A stretch of DNA of 64,000 nucleotides from Nocardioides caldifontis (GTDB taxonomy: Bacteria > Actinomycetota > Actinomycetes > Propionibacteriales > Nocardioidaceae): NCBI RefSeq assembly GCF_008087345.1, contig NZ_VHIB01000013.1:83785-147784 (forward strand), written 5' to 3'. Made by a program: the position numbers and the translations under genes. Positions 51,296-60,389 of the stretch are shown in pieces; the stretch's first letter is position 1; every line of letters begins with the position of its first letter. The notes beneath the pieces are model-generated. The model was not told the DNA's origin and did not search any database. It saw only the letters and a list, made by a program, of their open reading frames with translations.

Positions 51296-51868
51296 TCAAC
51301 CGGCGGCGCCACCCGGGGCGGCATCCGCCACCGCGGCCTCCACCCGTCGTGCCCGCGTGTCGGGCCGCTTGGCCTGCGCCAGCGCGAGGAGGTGCTGCCG
51401 CCGCCGCGAGGGAGCCATCGCCTCCCACCTCTCGCGGACACCTGCCGCCTCGAGCGCCACCGCCAGGTCGTCCGGCACGACGAGCGCCTCGACGTCGTCC
51501 AGCAGCGACCACGAGCCGTTGGCCTGCGCCACCTCGACGGCGGCGCGCCCGGCCGGCTCGAGCCGCCCCTCGGCCACGAGCCGCTCGATCCGCGCCTTGT
51601 TCGTCCCCGACCAGCCGCTGCGCGGGTTCCGCGGGGCGAACCACAGCATCGACCGCTCCTCGTCGAGGGTGCGTTGGGTCGCGTCGATCCAGCCGAAACG
51701 CAACGCCTCGACGACGGCGTCCTCGTAGTCGAACGGCTGCCGCCCGGTCGACCGCTTCGCGGTGACCAGCCACACGCCACGGCGTACGGCGTGGTGGCGC
51801 TCGAGCCAGGACGACCACTCCTCGAGCGACGCCGGCTCGAAGAGCTCGGCCTCGTCCATCACGCCCAT
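51296..51868 (-). CDS. YdeI/OmpD-associated family protein
   Basis: 190 residues. YdeI family pattern: E-W-S-S-W-L-E-R-H-H, then Y-E-D-A-V-V-E-A-L-R-F-G-W-I-D and F-A-P-R-N-P-R-S-G-W-S, with the bacteriocin-protection YdeI-like C-terminal helical segment. Function unknown in actinobacteria. It begins 1 nt after the ROK regulator stop, so the two may be co-transcribed. Confidence 0.85.
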   Translation of the reverse strand: MGVMDEAELFEPASLEEWSSWLERHHAVRRGVWLVTAKRSTGRQPFDYEDAVVEALRFGWIDATQRTLDEERSMLWFAPRNPRSGWSGTNKARIERLVAEGRLEPAGRAAVEVAQANGSWSLLDDVEALVVPDDLAVALEAAGVRERWEAMAPSRRRQHLLALAQAKRPDTRARRVEAAVADAAPGGAAG

Positions 51869-51869
51869 G

Positions 51870-53102
51870 TCAGGCAGGGTCCTCCCCCACCGGGTCGGCG
51901 AGCAACGGAGCGAGCGCGAGCTCCGCGGCGCCGATCAGCGGAGAGTCCTCGCCGAGCCCCGCACTGCGCACGTCGACCTCCTCGAGGAGCGCGATGCGGG
52001 AGGCGTGGCCGATGCCGTCGTGGACGACGTCGGGGCGCGCCCGCCAGACCTGGTCGAGCACCCCGGCGACCACGATGACCCGGGGGTCGAAGGCGGTGAC
52101 CACGTTGGCCAGCCCGACGCCGGTCCAGTACGCCGCCTCGTCGACTGCCTCGGCGCACCGCTCGTCACCGGCCTCGGCCGCGCGGAGCACCTCCTCGACC
52201 GCGTGCGACCCGCCGCCGGGGAGCCGACCGGCACTGGTGAGCAGCCGGTCGACGCCCACCTTCGTCTCCCAGCAGCCGGTGGCGCCGCAGCGGCACTCGA
52301 GGCCGCGGCTGTCGACGAGCAGGTGGCCGACCTCGCCGCTCCCGCCCTGGGCGCCGTGGAGAAGCTTCCCGCCGCTGATCACTCCACCGCCGATGCCGAT
52401 GTCGCTGCGCACGTAGGCGACGTCCTCGACGCCGACGGCAGCACCCCGCAGGTGCTCGGCGGCCACGCCCAGCGTCGCGTCGTTGTCGGCGACCACGCTC
52501 ATCCCGAGCTCCTTGGAGAGCAGCTCGGGGAAGGGAGCGTCGACCCAACCGAGGTTGGGCGCGAAGCGGATCAGCGCGTCGGTGCGGCGGACCACCCCGG
52601 GGATGCTCACCCCCACGCCGACGCACCGGGTGTATCCGCCCGGTTCGAGGAGCTCCTCGCTCTGCCGGGTGACTGCATCGACGACGTGGCGCACGTCGTG
52701 CTGCCCGGGCCGGTGGCGCCGCGAGGTCCGCCGGAGCACGACCCCGCCCAGCCCGACGAGGGCGACCGTGATCCGGTCGACCTCGAGCGCCACCGCGAGC
52801 GCGGTGACGTCGGGGCGGGGACGGACCACCAGGGAGGGTCGCCCGGTGCGTCGGGCCGACCGAGCCGGCTGCTCCTCCGGGGGCTCCTCGGTGACCAGCC
52901 CCATCGTGACGAGCTCGGCGGTGAGGTCGCCGATGGTGCTGCGGTTCAGCGCCAGCTTCGAGGTCAGCTCGGCACGGCTCGTGGGGCCGGCGACGTGCAC
53001 GTGGCTGAGCACGGCGCTGCGGTTGGACCGCCGGACCACCTCCTGGCCTCGAGCGGCCCGCGACCCCGGACCACCGAGGCCGCGGACCGTGGGGCCGCTC
53101 AT
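51870..53102 (-). CDS. ROK-family transcriptional repressor
   Basis: 410 residues. An N-terminal winged helix (R-S-N-R-S-A-V-L-S-H-V, then S-R-A-E-L-T-S-K-L-A-L-N-R-S-T-I-G) is followed by a ROK sugar-kinase-like domain with the zinc site C-R-C-G-A-T-G-C-W-E. It resembles XylR/NagC-type repressors that release DNA on binding a sugar. The ATG overlaps the permease stop (ATGA), so it is part of the transporter operon and likely autoregulated through the palindrome at 56477. Confidence 0.92.
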   Translation of the reverse strand: MSGPTVRGLGGPGSRAARGQEVVRRSNRSAVLSHVHVAGPTSRAELTSKLALNRSTIGDLTAELVTMGLVTEEPPEEQPARSARRTGRPSLVVRPRPDVTALAVALEVDRITVALVGLGGVVLRRTSRRHRPGQHDVRHVVDAVTRQSEELLEPGGYTRCVGVGVSIPGVVRRTDALIRFAPNLGWVDAPFPELLSKELGMSVVADNDATLGVAAEHLRGAAVGVEDVAYVRSDIGIGGGVISGGKLLHGAQGGSGEVGHLLVDSRGLECRCGATGCWETKVGVDRLLTSAGRLPGGGSHAVEEVLRAAEAGDERCAEAVDEAAYWTGVGLANVVTAFDPRVIVVAGVLDQVWRARPDVVHDGIGHASRIALLEEVDVRSAGLGEDSPLIGAAELALAPLLADPVGEDPA

Positions 53103-54379
53103 ACCCGCCCGGTGGCCGCTGCCCTGCGCCGGCTGACCGCGTCGACGCTGGCCGCCAGCAGCAGCACCAGTCCGGTGACGATGAAGACCCGCCCCGACGG
53201 CTGGTTGAGCAGCGCCATCCCGTTCTCGATCACCGCGACGACGAAGCCGCCCATCACCGCGTTGGCCACCCGCCCCTTGCCGCCGAAGAGGCTGGTGCCG
53301 CCGATGACGGCTGCCCCCACCGCGAACAGCAGGGTGAGCGACCCACCCGTCGACGGCGACACCGAGTTGGTCCGGCTGACGAGGAGGATCCCGCCGACGG
53401 CGGCCAGCGTGGAGCACATGACGAAGCAGGAGAGCCGGACGCGGAACACGTTGATGCCTGCGCGCCGCGCCGCCTCGGCGTTGCCACCGACGGCGTAGAC
53501 GTGGCGGCCCCACGCGGTCCGGGTCAGCAGCCAGGTCAGGGCGACCAGCAGCACGACGAGGACCACGACGACGACCGGGACGCCCTTGAGCGAGGCGATG
53601 ATGACGTTGCGGCTGCGCTCCTTGCTGAGGTACGCCGTGGCGGCGACGAGGATCACGGCCAGCGACCCGATCTTCAGCAGCGACAGCGAGAGTGGCTGCC
53701 CCTTCAGCCCAGCCCGCCGGCGGGCCGACGCGGTGAGGAAGGTGTTCGCCGCGTAGCCGGCGATGAGGACGGCGCACAGCAGCCAGCCCAGCCACAGCGG
53801 AAGGTTGTCGTTCATCACCGCGAGGATCGTCTCGTCGCGGATCGGGATCGTCCCGCCCTCGCCGATCAGCACCAGCATCACGCCCTGCAGCCCGAGGAAG
53901 GCGGCCAGCGTCACCACGAACGACGGGATGCCGAGCCCGGCGACCAGCATCCCGATGCAGGTGCCGACCACCGCCCCGGTGACCAGGCAGACGAGCACCG
54001 AGGGGAACCAGTGCCACCCGTGGTCGGTCAGCACGATCGCGAGCATGCAAGCGGCGGTGCCGGCGGTGAACCCCGCCGACAGGTCGATCTCGCCGAGGAG
54101 CAGGACGAAGACCAGCCCCATCGCGATGACCGTGACGCCGGCGGCCTGGTTGATCAGGTTCGCGAAGTTGAACGCGTTGGTGAAGGCGTCGAACTTCAGG
54201 CTGGCGAAGACGATGCAGAGGAAGACCAGTCCGAAGAGGGCCGGGAGCGAGCCGACGTCGCCGCCCCGCACCCGCGCGAAGTAGGCGCGCGCCTGACCGG
54301 CGAGGCTGTCGTCCTCCTCGTCGGGGTGGTACTCCTCGAAACCGGGCTGGCCCGAGGCCGCCGTCGTCGACGTGCTCAT
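53099..54379 (-). CDS. sugar ABC transporter permease (XylH/RbsC type)
   Basis: 426 residues, about ten or more membrane helices, BPD_transp_2 family. Signature segments include G-E-I-D-L-S-A-G-F-T-A-G and G-G-T-S-L-F-G-G-K-G-R-V. The cytoplasmic N-terminus is extended and acidic (about 50 residues). The ATG overlaps the ATPase stop by one base (TGATG). Confidence 0.93.
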   Translation of the reverse strand: MSTSTTAASGQPGFEEYHPDEEDDSLAGQARAYFARVRGGDVGSLPALFGLVFLCIVFASLKFDAFTNAFNFANLINQAAGVTVIAMGLVFVLLLGEIDLSAGFTAGTAACMLAIVLTDHGWHWFPSVLVCLVTGAVVGTCIGMLVAGLGIPSFVVTLAAFLGLQGVMLVLIGEGGTIPIRDETILAVMNDNLPLWLGWLLCAVLIAGYAANTFLTASARRRAGLKGQPLSLSLLKIGSLAVILVAATAYLSKERSRNVIIASLKGVPVVVVVLVVLLVALTWLLTRTAWGRHVYAVGGNAEAARRAGINVFRVRLSCFVMCSTLAAVGGILLVSRTNSVSPSTGGSLTLLFAVGAAVIGGTSLFGGKGRVANAVMGGFVVAVIENGMALLNQPSGRVFIVTGLVLLLAASVDAVSRRRAAATGRV

Positions 54380-55182
54380 CAGGCCGCCCCTCCCTGCATG
54401 CCGAGGTCGCCGGAGCGACCCGTGGTGATCAGCTCGACCACCTGGCTGTTGTTGACCGACCGGGCGTCCACCTGGGCCACCATCTGGCCGAGGTAGAGCA
54501 CGGCGATGTCGTCCGCCACCTGGAAGACGTCGTTGAGGTTGTGGCTGATCAGCACCACGCCGAGGCCGCGGTCGGCGAGCCGACGTACGAGCTTGAGGAC
54601 CTGCTCGGTCTGGGCGACGCCGAGGGCCGCGGTCGGCTCGTCGAGGATCACGATGCGGGAGTTCCACAGCACCGCGCGGGCGATCGCGACGGTCTGCCGC
54701 TGGCCGCCGGAGAGGCTGGCGACGACCGTGCGCACCGACTTCAGGGTGCGCACCGACAGCCCCTGGAGCACCTCTTTGGCGCGGGTCTCCATCGCCGCCT
54801 CGTCCAGCCGTCCGGCCCTGGTGAGCTCGCGGCCGAGGAACATGTTGTGGACGACGTCGAGGTTGTCGCAGAGCGCGAGGTCCTGGTAGACGACCTCGAT
54901 CCCGAGGGCGCTGCTGTCCTTGGGCCCGTGCACGGTGACGGGCCGGCCGTCGAAGAGGTACTCGCCCTCGTCGAAGGCGTGGATCCCGGCTATCCCCTTG
55001 ATCAGGGTGCTCTTGCCGGCGCCGTTGTCCCCGACGAGCGCGGTGACCCGCCCGGGGGTGATGGAGAAGTCGACGCCGCGGAGCACGTGCACGGCTCCGA
55101 AGCTTTTCTGGATGCCGCGCAGCTGAAGCAGCGGCCCGGTCCCCGCAGTCGGCTGCGGGAGCTCGGTGGAGGTGGTGGCCAT
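54379..55182 (-). CDS. sugar ABC transporter ATP-binding protein (single domain)
   Basis: 267 residues. Walker A G-D-N-G-A-G-K-S-T, signature L-S-G-G-Q-R-Q, Walker B I-V-I-L-D-E-P-T-A-A-L, H-loop I-S-H-N-L. Ribose/xylose-type ATPases usually carry two tandem domains; this one has one, so it must act as a homodimer. ATG at 55182 with CAGGAAG upstream. Confidence 0.93.
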   Translation of the reverse strand: MATTSTELPQPTAGTGPLLQLRGIQKSFGAVHVLRGVDFSITPGRVTALVGDNGAGKSTLIKGIAGIHAFDEGEYLFDGRPVTVHGPKDSSALGIEVVYQDLALCDNLDVVHNMFLGRELTRAGRLDEAAMETRAKEVLQGLSVRTLKSVRTVVASLSGGQRQTVAIARAVLWNSRIVILDEPTAALGVAQTEQVLKLVRRLADRGLGVVLISHNLNDVFQVADDIAVLYLGQMVAQVDARSVNNSQVVELITTGRSGDLGMQGGAA

Positions 55183-55210
55183 GGTCTTCCTGGTCCTGGT
55201 GCGGGGCAGG

Positions 55211-55244
55211 GGTGCCCGCCCGCGAGCAGTCGCGGACGGGCACC
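55211..55244 (-). other. intercistronic hairpin after the binding-protein gene
   Basis: GGTGCCCG-C-CCGCGA and TCGCGG-A-CGGGCACC form an 8+6 bp stem with one mismatch and a 4-nt loop, in the 106-bp gap between binding protein and ATPase. Such hairpins commonly stabilise the upstream mRNA or partly terminate, giving excess binding protein. Confidence 0.6.
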
Positions 55245-55288
55245 TCTGTCGGTCCCCTCGGTCGGTGTGCCGGCAGTGGTTCCCGGCG

Positions 55289-56422
55289 CTACTGGATGCC
55301 GGCCTCTTCGCAGAACTTCGCGAACTCACCGGTGCAGACATCCTCCGCGGACTGGAAGCCGTCGTCGATGACCTTCTTGACGTCGTCCTTGAAGATCGCC
55401 TCCGGGGTGGCGAGGACGGACTTCACGTCCTCGCCGGTCTCGGTGTCCGGCACCGAACCGGTGGCGAGCTCGTCGGCCGCGGCCTCGTCCTGGTTGATCA
55501 GCGCGATCGCCAGGTCGGAAGCCGCCTTGGCCTCGAGGGCGGTGTTCTTGTAGACGGTCATGCACTGCGTCCCGGCGAGGACCCGCTGGAGCCCCTCGAC
55601 GCTGGCGTCCTGGCCGGTGACCGGCACCTTGCCGGCCAGGCCGTTGGCCTTGAGCCGGGCGACGATGCCGCCGGCCATGGTGTCGTTGGCAGAGACCACG
55701 CCGTCGACCTTGCCGTCGTTGCTGGTGTAGATCCCGTCGAAGGCGTCGGCCGCCTTGTCGGCGTCCCACTCGCCGGTCTGGTCGCCGACGAGCTTGTAGT
55801 CGCCGGTGTCGATCTTCGGCGTGAGCGCCTCGACGTAGCCCTCCTTGAAGAGCGCCGCGTTGTTGTCGGTCGGGTCGCCGTTGATGTAGGCGATATTCGC
55901 CTTGGTCTTGCCGGCGTCGTCGAGGCACTGCTGCAGCCCCTGCCCCATCAACCGGCCGACCTCGACGTTGTCGAACGACACGTAGTACTGCGCGCCGCCA
56001 CCCAGGGTGAGCCGGTCGTAGTCGATGCTGACGATGCCGGCGTCGGTGGCCTTCTGGAGGCAGGCCCGGCCCGACTCGGAGTCGAGGTTGACGATCATCA
56101 GGACGTCGACGCCCTCGTTGATCATGCTGTCGCAGATCGTGCCGAACTTGGCGACGTCGCCCTCGGCGTTCTGGATGTTCGACTCGATGCCGGCCTCGTC
56201 GAAGGCGGCCTGGAGGCTGGGCCGGTCGTTGGCCTCCCAGCGCGGCGAGCTCACGGAGTCCGGGAGGATCACGCCGACGCTGCCGGTCGACTCGCCTCCG
56301 CCCCCGCCGCCGCCGCCGTTCGAGGAGGAACCGCCGTCGTCGTCGCCGCACGCGGCGACGGTGAGGGTCAGGAGCGTCGTCGCGCCGAGCGCGACGGCGC
56401 GGTTGATCCTGCGTCTGGTCAT
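55289..56422 (-). CDS. sugar-binding lipoprotein of ABC importer (XylF-like)
   Basis: 377 residues. Signal peptide with lipobox L-T-V-A-A-C, a Ser/Gly-rich linker, then a periplasmic-binding-protein type 1 fold (V-G-V-I-L-P-D-S, Y-I-N-G-D-P-T-D-N-N-A, V-V-S-A-N-D-T-M-A-G, V-T-G-Q-D-A). The Y-I-N-G-D-P-T-D-N-N and D-A-S-V-E-G segments match XylF-type pentose binders, but the exact sugar is not fixed. First gene of the operon. Confidence 0.93.
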   Translation of the reverse strand: MTRRRINRAVALGATTLLTLTVAACGDDDGGSSSNGGGGGGGGESTGSVGVILPDSVSSPRWEANDRPSLQAAFDEAGIESNIQNAEGDVAKFGTICDSMINEGVDVLMIVNLDSESGRACLQKATDAGIVSIDYDRLTLGGGAQYYVSFDNVEVGRLMGQGLQQCLDDAGKTKANIAYINGDPTDNNAALFKEGYVEALTPKIDTGDYKLVGDQTGEWDADKAADAFDGIYTSNDGKVDGVVSANDTMAGGIVARLKANGLAGKVPVTGQDASVEGLQRVLAGTQCMTVYKNTALEAKAASDLAIALINQDEAAADELATGSVPDTETGEDVKSVLATPEAIFKDDVKKVIDDGFQSAEDVCTGEFAKFCEEAGIQ

Positions 56423-56476
56423 GAGGGAGCACCCTTCCCTACGTCGTGACCGCCCGTGATCGGCGTCACATCTAAT

Positions 56477-56491
56477 GTTGTCGCCGACAAC
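56477..56491. promoter_or_regulatory. ROK operator overlapping the transporter promoter
   Basis: GTTGTCG-C-CGACAAC, a perfect 15-bp palindrome 54 bp upstream of the binding-protein start. On the minus strand it is followed at once by TTAGAT, a reasonable -10, and so fills the -35/-10 spacer. That is the classic position for a repressor released by sugar. Confidence 0.6.
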
Positions 56492-56588
56492 TTAGTCGGC
56501 CTTCCGGCGCGTGTCCATCCTCCCCGGAGGTGTGTTTGGGGTGGCTCACAACAAACGATCGGCACTACGGTGCCTCCAGGAGGTCACC

Positions 56589-57479
56589 ATGAGGTTCGGA
56601 CTGGTGGGCACCGGCCCGTGGGCCACCGGGGTGCACGGTCCCGGGCTCCGCGCTGCCCGGGACGCGACGCTCGACGGGGTCTGGGGGCGCGACGGGGAGA
56701 GGACGCGCGCCCTCGCCGACGCCCTCGGCGTCCGCCCGTACGACGACCTCGACGACCTCCTGGCGGACGTGGACGCGGTGGCGTTCGCGGTGCCCCCGTC
56801 CGTCCAGGCGGAGCTGGCGCTCCGCGCGGCCCGTGCCGGGAAGCACCTGCTGCTCGACAAGCCCGTCGCCACCGACGTGGCCGCCGCCCGGGCCCTCGCC
56901 GAGGTGGTGACCGAACAGGGGGTCGCCTCGGTGGTGTTCTTCACCGACCGGTTCTCCGAGGTGGGCTCCGCCTGGATCGAGGAGGCCCGTCGCACCGGTG
57001 GGTGGCGGGGTGGCGAGATGCGGTGGCTCGCCGCGCTCGCCGAGCCCGGCGGCCAGGGCTACCCGAAGTCCCCGTGGCGCTTCGACCGCGGAGCGCTGTG
57101 GGACATCGGGCCGCACGCCCTCTCGACGATGATCGCGCTCCTCGGCCCCGTGGACAGGATCGTCGCGGTCGCCGGGCAGGAGGACCTGGTGCACCTCGTG
57201 CTGACCCACCGCTCGGGCGCGACCAGTACCGCCACGCTCGGGATCTTCACCCCGGCCGCCGCCGAGACGCAGGAGGTGTGGCTCTGGGGCGACCACGGGC
57301 TGACCACGATGCCGGGGCAGACCGGCGCCGACGCGCCCGCGGCGTTGGGCCGCGCGGCCGACGCGCTGGTCCGCAGCGCCACGACCGGAGAGCCCCATCC
57401 GGCCGACCTCCGGCTCGGTGTCAGGGTCGTCGAGCTGCTCGCCGAGGCGGAACGCCAGAAGGGCGCTCGTGCTGAGTAA
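56589..57479 (+). CDS. Gfo/Idh/MocA family oxidoreductase
   Basis: 296 residues. N-terminal Rossmann fold with G-L-V-G-T-G-P-W-A and the L-L-L-D-K-P-V-A motif whose lysine is catalytic in this family; the C-terminal domain contains W-D-I-G-P-H-A-L-S. It probably oxidises a sugar or cyclitol with NAD(P). Divergent from the sugar importer and likely in the same pathway. ATG with AGGAGG 6-7 nt upstream. Confidence 0.9.
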   Translation: MRFGLVGTGPWATGVHGPGLRAARDATLDGVWGRDGERTRALADALGVRPYDDLDDLLADVDAVAFAVPPSVQAELALRAARAGKHLLLDKPVATDVAAARALAEVVTEQGVASVVFFTDRFSEVGSAWIEEARRTGGWRGGEMRWLAALAEPGGQGYPKSPWRFDRGALWDIGPHALSTMIALLGPVDRIVAVAGQEDLVHLVLTHRSGATSTATLGIFTPAAAETQEVWLWGDHGLTTMPGQTGADAPAALGRAADALVRSATTGEPHPADLRLGVRVVELLAEAERQKGARAE

Positions 57480-57488
57480 TCTGCGGCC

Positions 57489-58637
57489 GTGAACCATTCC
57501 GCGCGGGGCTCCCGACGGGAGACCATCTACCTGGTCGGCACCAGCGGTCACCCCAACTTCGGCGACGAGTTCATCACCGCGGCCTGGCTGAAGTTCCTCG
57601 CCGGCGTGCGCCCGCAGGCCGACGTCTGGCTCGACTGCCCCGTGCCCGGCCAGGCCGCCCACTTCTTCGGCGGGATGCACCCCCGGGTCCGGTTCACCGA
57701 CACCCTGTGGCGGCTGGTCTGGGACACCGCCTCGCTCGAGCGCGCGGAAGCCGACCAGCTCATCGACGAGCGGGTCGCCCACTTCGGGACGCCCCGCTAC
57801 GACATCGGGCTCCAGGCGGCGCGCCACGCTACGACGATCCACGTGCTCGGCGGCGGCTACATCAACGCGATCTGGCCGCACCACGCCGGGCTGCTCCGCG
57901 CGGCCCGTGCGCTGCGCGAGCACACCGGGGCCCGGCTCGCCGCGACCGGCCTCGGGCTGGTGCCGGCGCCGACCGAGCCGTCGCTGCTGGAGTCCCTCAA
58001 GGCCTTCGACCACGTCGGCGTCCGCGACCGCCCGAGCGCCGAGCTCGCCGGTGCCGAGCTCGGCGCGGACGACGCCTTCCTCGAGGTCGCCCGGATGAAG
58101 GTGGCCGACAAGCGGCCTGCCGAGCCCGGTGACGTGTGGGTGTGCCTGCAGAGCGACATGTCCGACCAGACGGTGTTCGAGGCGGCGGTCGAAGGGCTGC
58201 GCACGACGCTCACCAGCCCTGCGTTCCAGGGCCGGACCGTGAGGTACGTCGAGGCGATCCCCGGCGTCGACCACGCGGCGTACGAGCGGCTCGAGGACCT
58301 GATCCCCCGCGAGAACTTCGTCCCCTTCCTCGGGCTGTGGGAGCAGGAGTTCCCGGCCCGTCCTGGACAGACGTGGCTGACGTCGCGGTTCCACCTCCAC
58401 CTGCTGGCCGCGGCCTGCGGCGCGGAGGGGGTGGCGATCGAGGTGAGCCGCGACTACTACCGGGTCAAGCACGAGTCGCTGCTCGACGCCGGCACCGGCT
58501 GGTCGGTCGCGCCCGCCGGTGCGACCGTGCTCCCCGACCCCTCGCTCGCCCCGTCGTTCGCCGCGCGGGCCAAGCAGCTCGCGCAGGACAAGTGGCGCGA
58601 GGCGCAGGTGGTCTACCCGAAGAGCCGGCGGCGCTAG
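57489..58637 (+). CDS. polysaccharide pyruvyltransferase family protein
   Basis: 382 residues. The fold signature N-F-G-D-E near residue 23 (G-T-S-G-H-P-N-F-G-D-E-F), V-L-G-G-G-Y-I-N in the middle and S-R-F-H-L-H-L-L-A-A-A-C-G near the C-terminus match the CsaB/WcaK family, which adds pyruvate ketals to cell-surface polysaccharides. The GTG at 57489 follows the oxidoreductase by 9 nt, and TAATCT lies 6 nt upstream, so a separate leaderless transcript is likely. Confidence 0.85.
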   Translation: MNHSARGSRRETIYLVGTSGHPNFGDEFITAAWLKFLAGVRPQADVWLDCPVPGQAAHFFGGMHPRVRFTDTLWRLVWDTASLERAEADQLIDERVAHFGTPRYDIGLQAARHATTIHVLGGGYINAIWPHHAGLLRAARALREHTGARLAATGLGLVPAPTEPSLLESLKAFDHVGVRDRPSAELAGAELGADDAFLEVARMKVADKRPAEPGDVWVCLQSDMSDQTVFEAAVEGLRTTLTSPAFQGRTVRYVEAIPGVDHAAYERLEDLIPRENFVPFLGLWEQEFPARPGQTWLTSRFHLHLLAAACGAEGVAIEVSRDYYRVKHESLLDAGTGWSVAPAGATVLPDPSLAPSFAARAKQLAQDKWREAQVVYPKSRRR

Positions 58638-58641
58638 CCGC

Positions 58642-60105
58642 TCAGGTCCCGCAGAAGGTCCGGTAGGGGCCGAAGCTGTCGGGCGCGGGCTCGGCGTACC
58701 GCTCCAGCCCGGGCCGCTCCTCGAACGGGCGGGTGACTACGTCGAGGAGCCGGTGGAACGGTGCCAGGTCACCGGCCGTGGCGGCCTCGAGCGCCTCCTC
58801 GACGAGGTGGTTGCGCGGCACGTAGGCGGGGTTCACCCGGTCCATGGCGTCGGGGTCCGGGTCCAGCGCGCGCCACCGGTCCAGCCAGGCGTCGACGCCG
58901 GCGAGGTCGAGCACCAGGGCGCGCGCCGGCTCGGAGTCGCCGCGCGCCGCTCGGGAGAGCCGGCGGTGGAACGACGTGTGGTCGACGTGGTTGTCGCGCA
59001 GCAGCGCCAGCAGGTCGTCGAGGAGCGGCCGGGTGACGGCCTCGTCCGCGGTCTCCGGGATGCCGAGCTTGGCGCGCATGCCGGCCACCCACGCCGCGCT
59101 GTACTCCCGGCGGAACGCCCCGAGGAGCTCGACGGCGATCTCCACCCCCTCGTCCTGCTCGTCGTGGAGCAGGGGCAGCAGCGACTCGGCGAACCGCGCG
59201 AGGTTCCACTCGGCGACCACCGGCTGGTTGCCGTAGGCGTAGCGGCCGCCCTCGTCGATCGAGCTGTACACGACGGTGGGGTCGAAGGCGTCCATGAAGG
59301 CGCAGGGGCCGTAGTCGATCGTCTCCCCCGAGACCGTCATGTTGTCGGTGTTCATCACGCCGTGCACGAAGCCGACGAGCATCCACTGCGCGACGAGCCG
59401 GGCCTGGGCGGAGACGACCGCGGCGAAGAACGCCCGGTAGGGGTGCTCGGCGTCGGCGGCCTCCGGGTGGTGGCGGCTGATCGCGTGGTCGGCGAGGCGG
59501 CGGAGGAGGTCGAGGTCGTCGGTCGCCCGGGCGAGCTGGAACGACCCGACGCGCAGGTGGCTGCTCGCGACCCGCGCCAGGAGCGCCCCGGGCAGCACGG
59601 TCTCCCGCTGCACCTGGCGGCCGGTGGCGACGACGGCGAGCGAGCGGGTCGTCGGGACGCCGAGAGCGTGCATCGCCTCGGAGACCAGGTGTTCGCGCAG
59701 CATCGGGCCGACCGCGGCCAGCCCGTCGCCGCCACGGGCGAACGGCGTGCGGCCTGAGCCCTTCAGGTGCAGGTCGCGCAGCTCCCCGTCGGCGCCGGCC
59801 AGCTCCCCGAGGAGGAGCGCGCGACCGTCGCCGAGCCGCGGAGAGTAGAAGCCGAACTGGTGGCCGGCGTAGCCCTGCGCCACGGGTGTCGCGTCCGGCG
59901 GGACCGCGCCACCGGTGAGGAACCGCAGCCCCTCGTCCCCGGCGAGCCACTCGGCGTCGAGCCCGAGGGACTGCGCGAGGCGCTCGTTGAGCACGAGCAG
60001 CCGTGGGTCCGCGACGGGCTGCGCCTTCCACGGGATCCCGAGCTCGGGGAGCTCGGTGGCGAAGCGGTTGCCGAGGGCGACGGTGCGGGACGGGGCGACA
60101 CTCAC
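58642..60105 (-). CDS. selO: SelO family protein adenylyltransferase
   Basis: 487 residues, pseudokinase fold that transfers AMP to protein Ser/Thr/Tyr in E. coli SelO. Typical segments: [29 protein letters not shown] and D-Y-G-P-C-A-F-M-D. The C-terminus ends F-C-G-T with the conserved cysteine that is selenocysteine in many eukaryotic members; no UGA-Sec is needed here. GTG at 60105. Confidence 0.94.
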   Translation of the reverse strand: MSVAPSRTVALGNRFATELPELGIPWKAQPVADPRLLVLNERLAQSLGLDAEWLAGDEGLRFLTGGAVPPDATPVAQGYAGHQFGFYSPRLGDGRALLLGELAGADGELRDLHLKGSGRTPFARGGDGLAAVGPMLREHLVSEAMHALGVPTTRSLAVVATGRQVQRETVLPGALLARVASSHLRVGSFQLARATDDLDLLRRLADHAISRHHPEAADAEHPYRAFFAAVVSAQARLVAQWMLVGFVHGVMNTDNMTVSGETIDYGPCAFMDAFDPTVVYSSIDEGGRYAYGNQPVVAEWNLARFAESLLPLLHDEQDEGVEIAVELLGAFRREYSAAWVAGMRAKLGIPETADEAVTRPLLDDLLALLRDNHVDHTSFHRRLSRAARGDSEPARALVLDLAGVDAWLDRWRALDPDPDAMDRVNPAYVPRNHLVEEALEAATAGDLAPFHRLLDVVTRPFEERPGLERYAEPAPDSFGPYRTFCGT

Positions 60106-60177
60106 CCCATCGAGCGTACGTGCGGCCTGGGCTTCCTCGGCCTCCGCCGGTGACGGGGCGGTGGGTCAAATCTGGCG

Positions 60178-60275
60178 CGCGCAGACGTTCGTCCCTTGCG
60201 TGGCGTCCCCCGGATGCAAGAGGCTTCCTCCCGCGGGTGCTCAGTCGTCTCCCCCGTCGGCTGAGCACTCGCCCA
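60178..60275 (+). ncRNA. 6C-like small RNA
   Basis: Two tandem hairpins with C-rich loops. The first pairs CTTGCG (60195-60200) with TGCAAG (60215-60220) and has CCCCC at 60207-60211. The second pairs GTGCTCAG (60237-60244) with CTGAGCAC (60261-60268) and has CTCCCCC at 60249-60255. This is the defining pattern of the actinobacterial 6C RNA, whose loops pair with G-rich target sites in M. tuberculosis. TCAAAT at 60166-60171 is a possible -10. The ends are estimates. Confidence 0.6.
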
Positions 60276-60389
60276 TGTCCGGCCCCTTCGCAGCCGTTCG
60301 GCGGCGGGGTGTCCTGAGGTCGACTACCCTGCTGGAGGCGGATCCGCGCGGAGGATGGGGGCCGTCGGAGCTGTTGGGAGGCAGTGGGA

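Noticed and set aside
58642..60105. Selenocysteine in SelO
   Set aside because: The conserved C-terminal position is encoded as cysteine in an intact frame; no in-frame UGA or SECIS element is needed.
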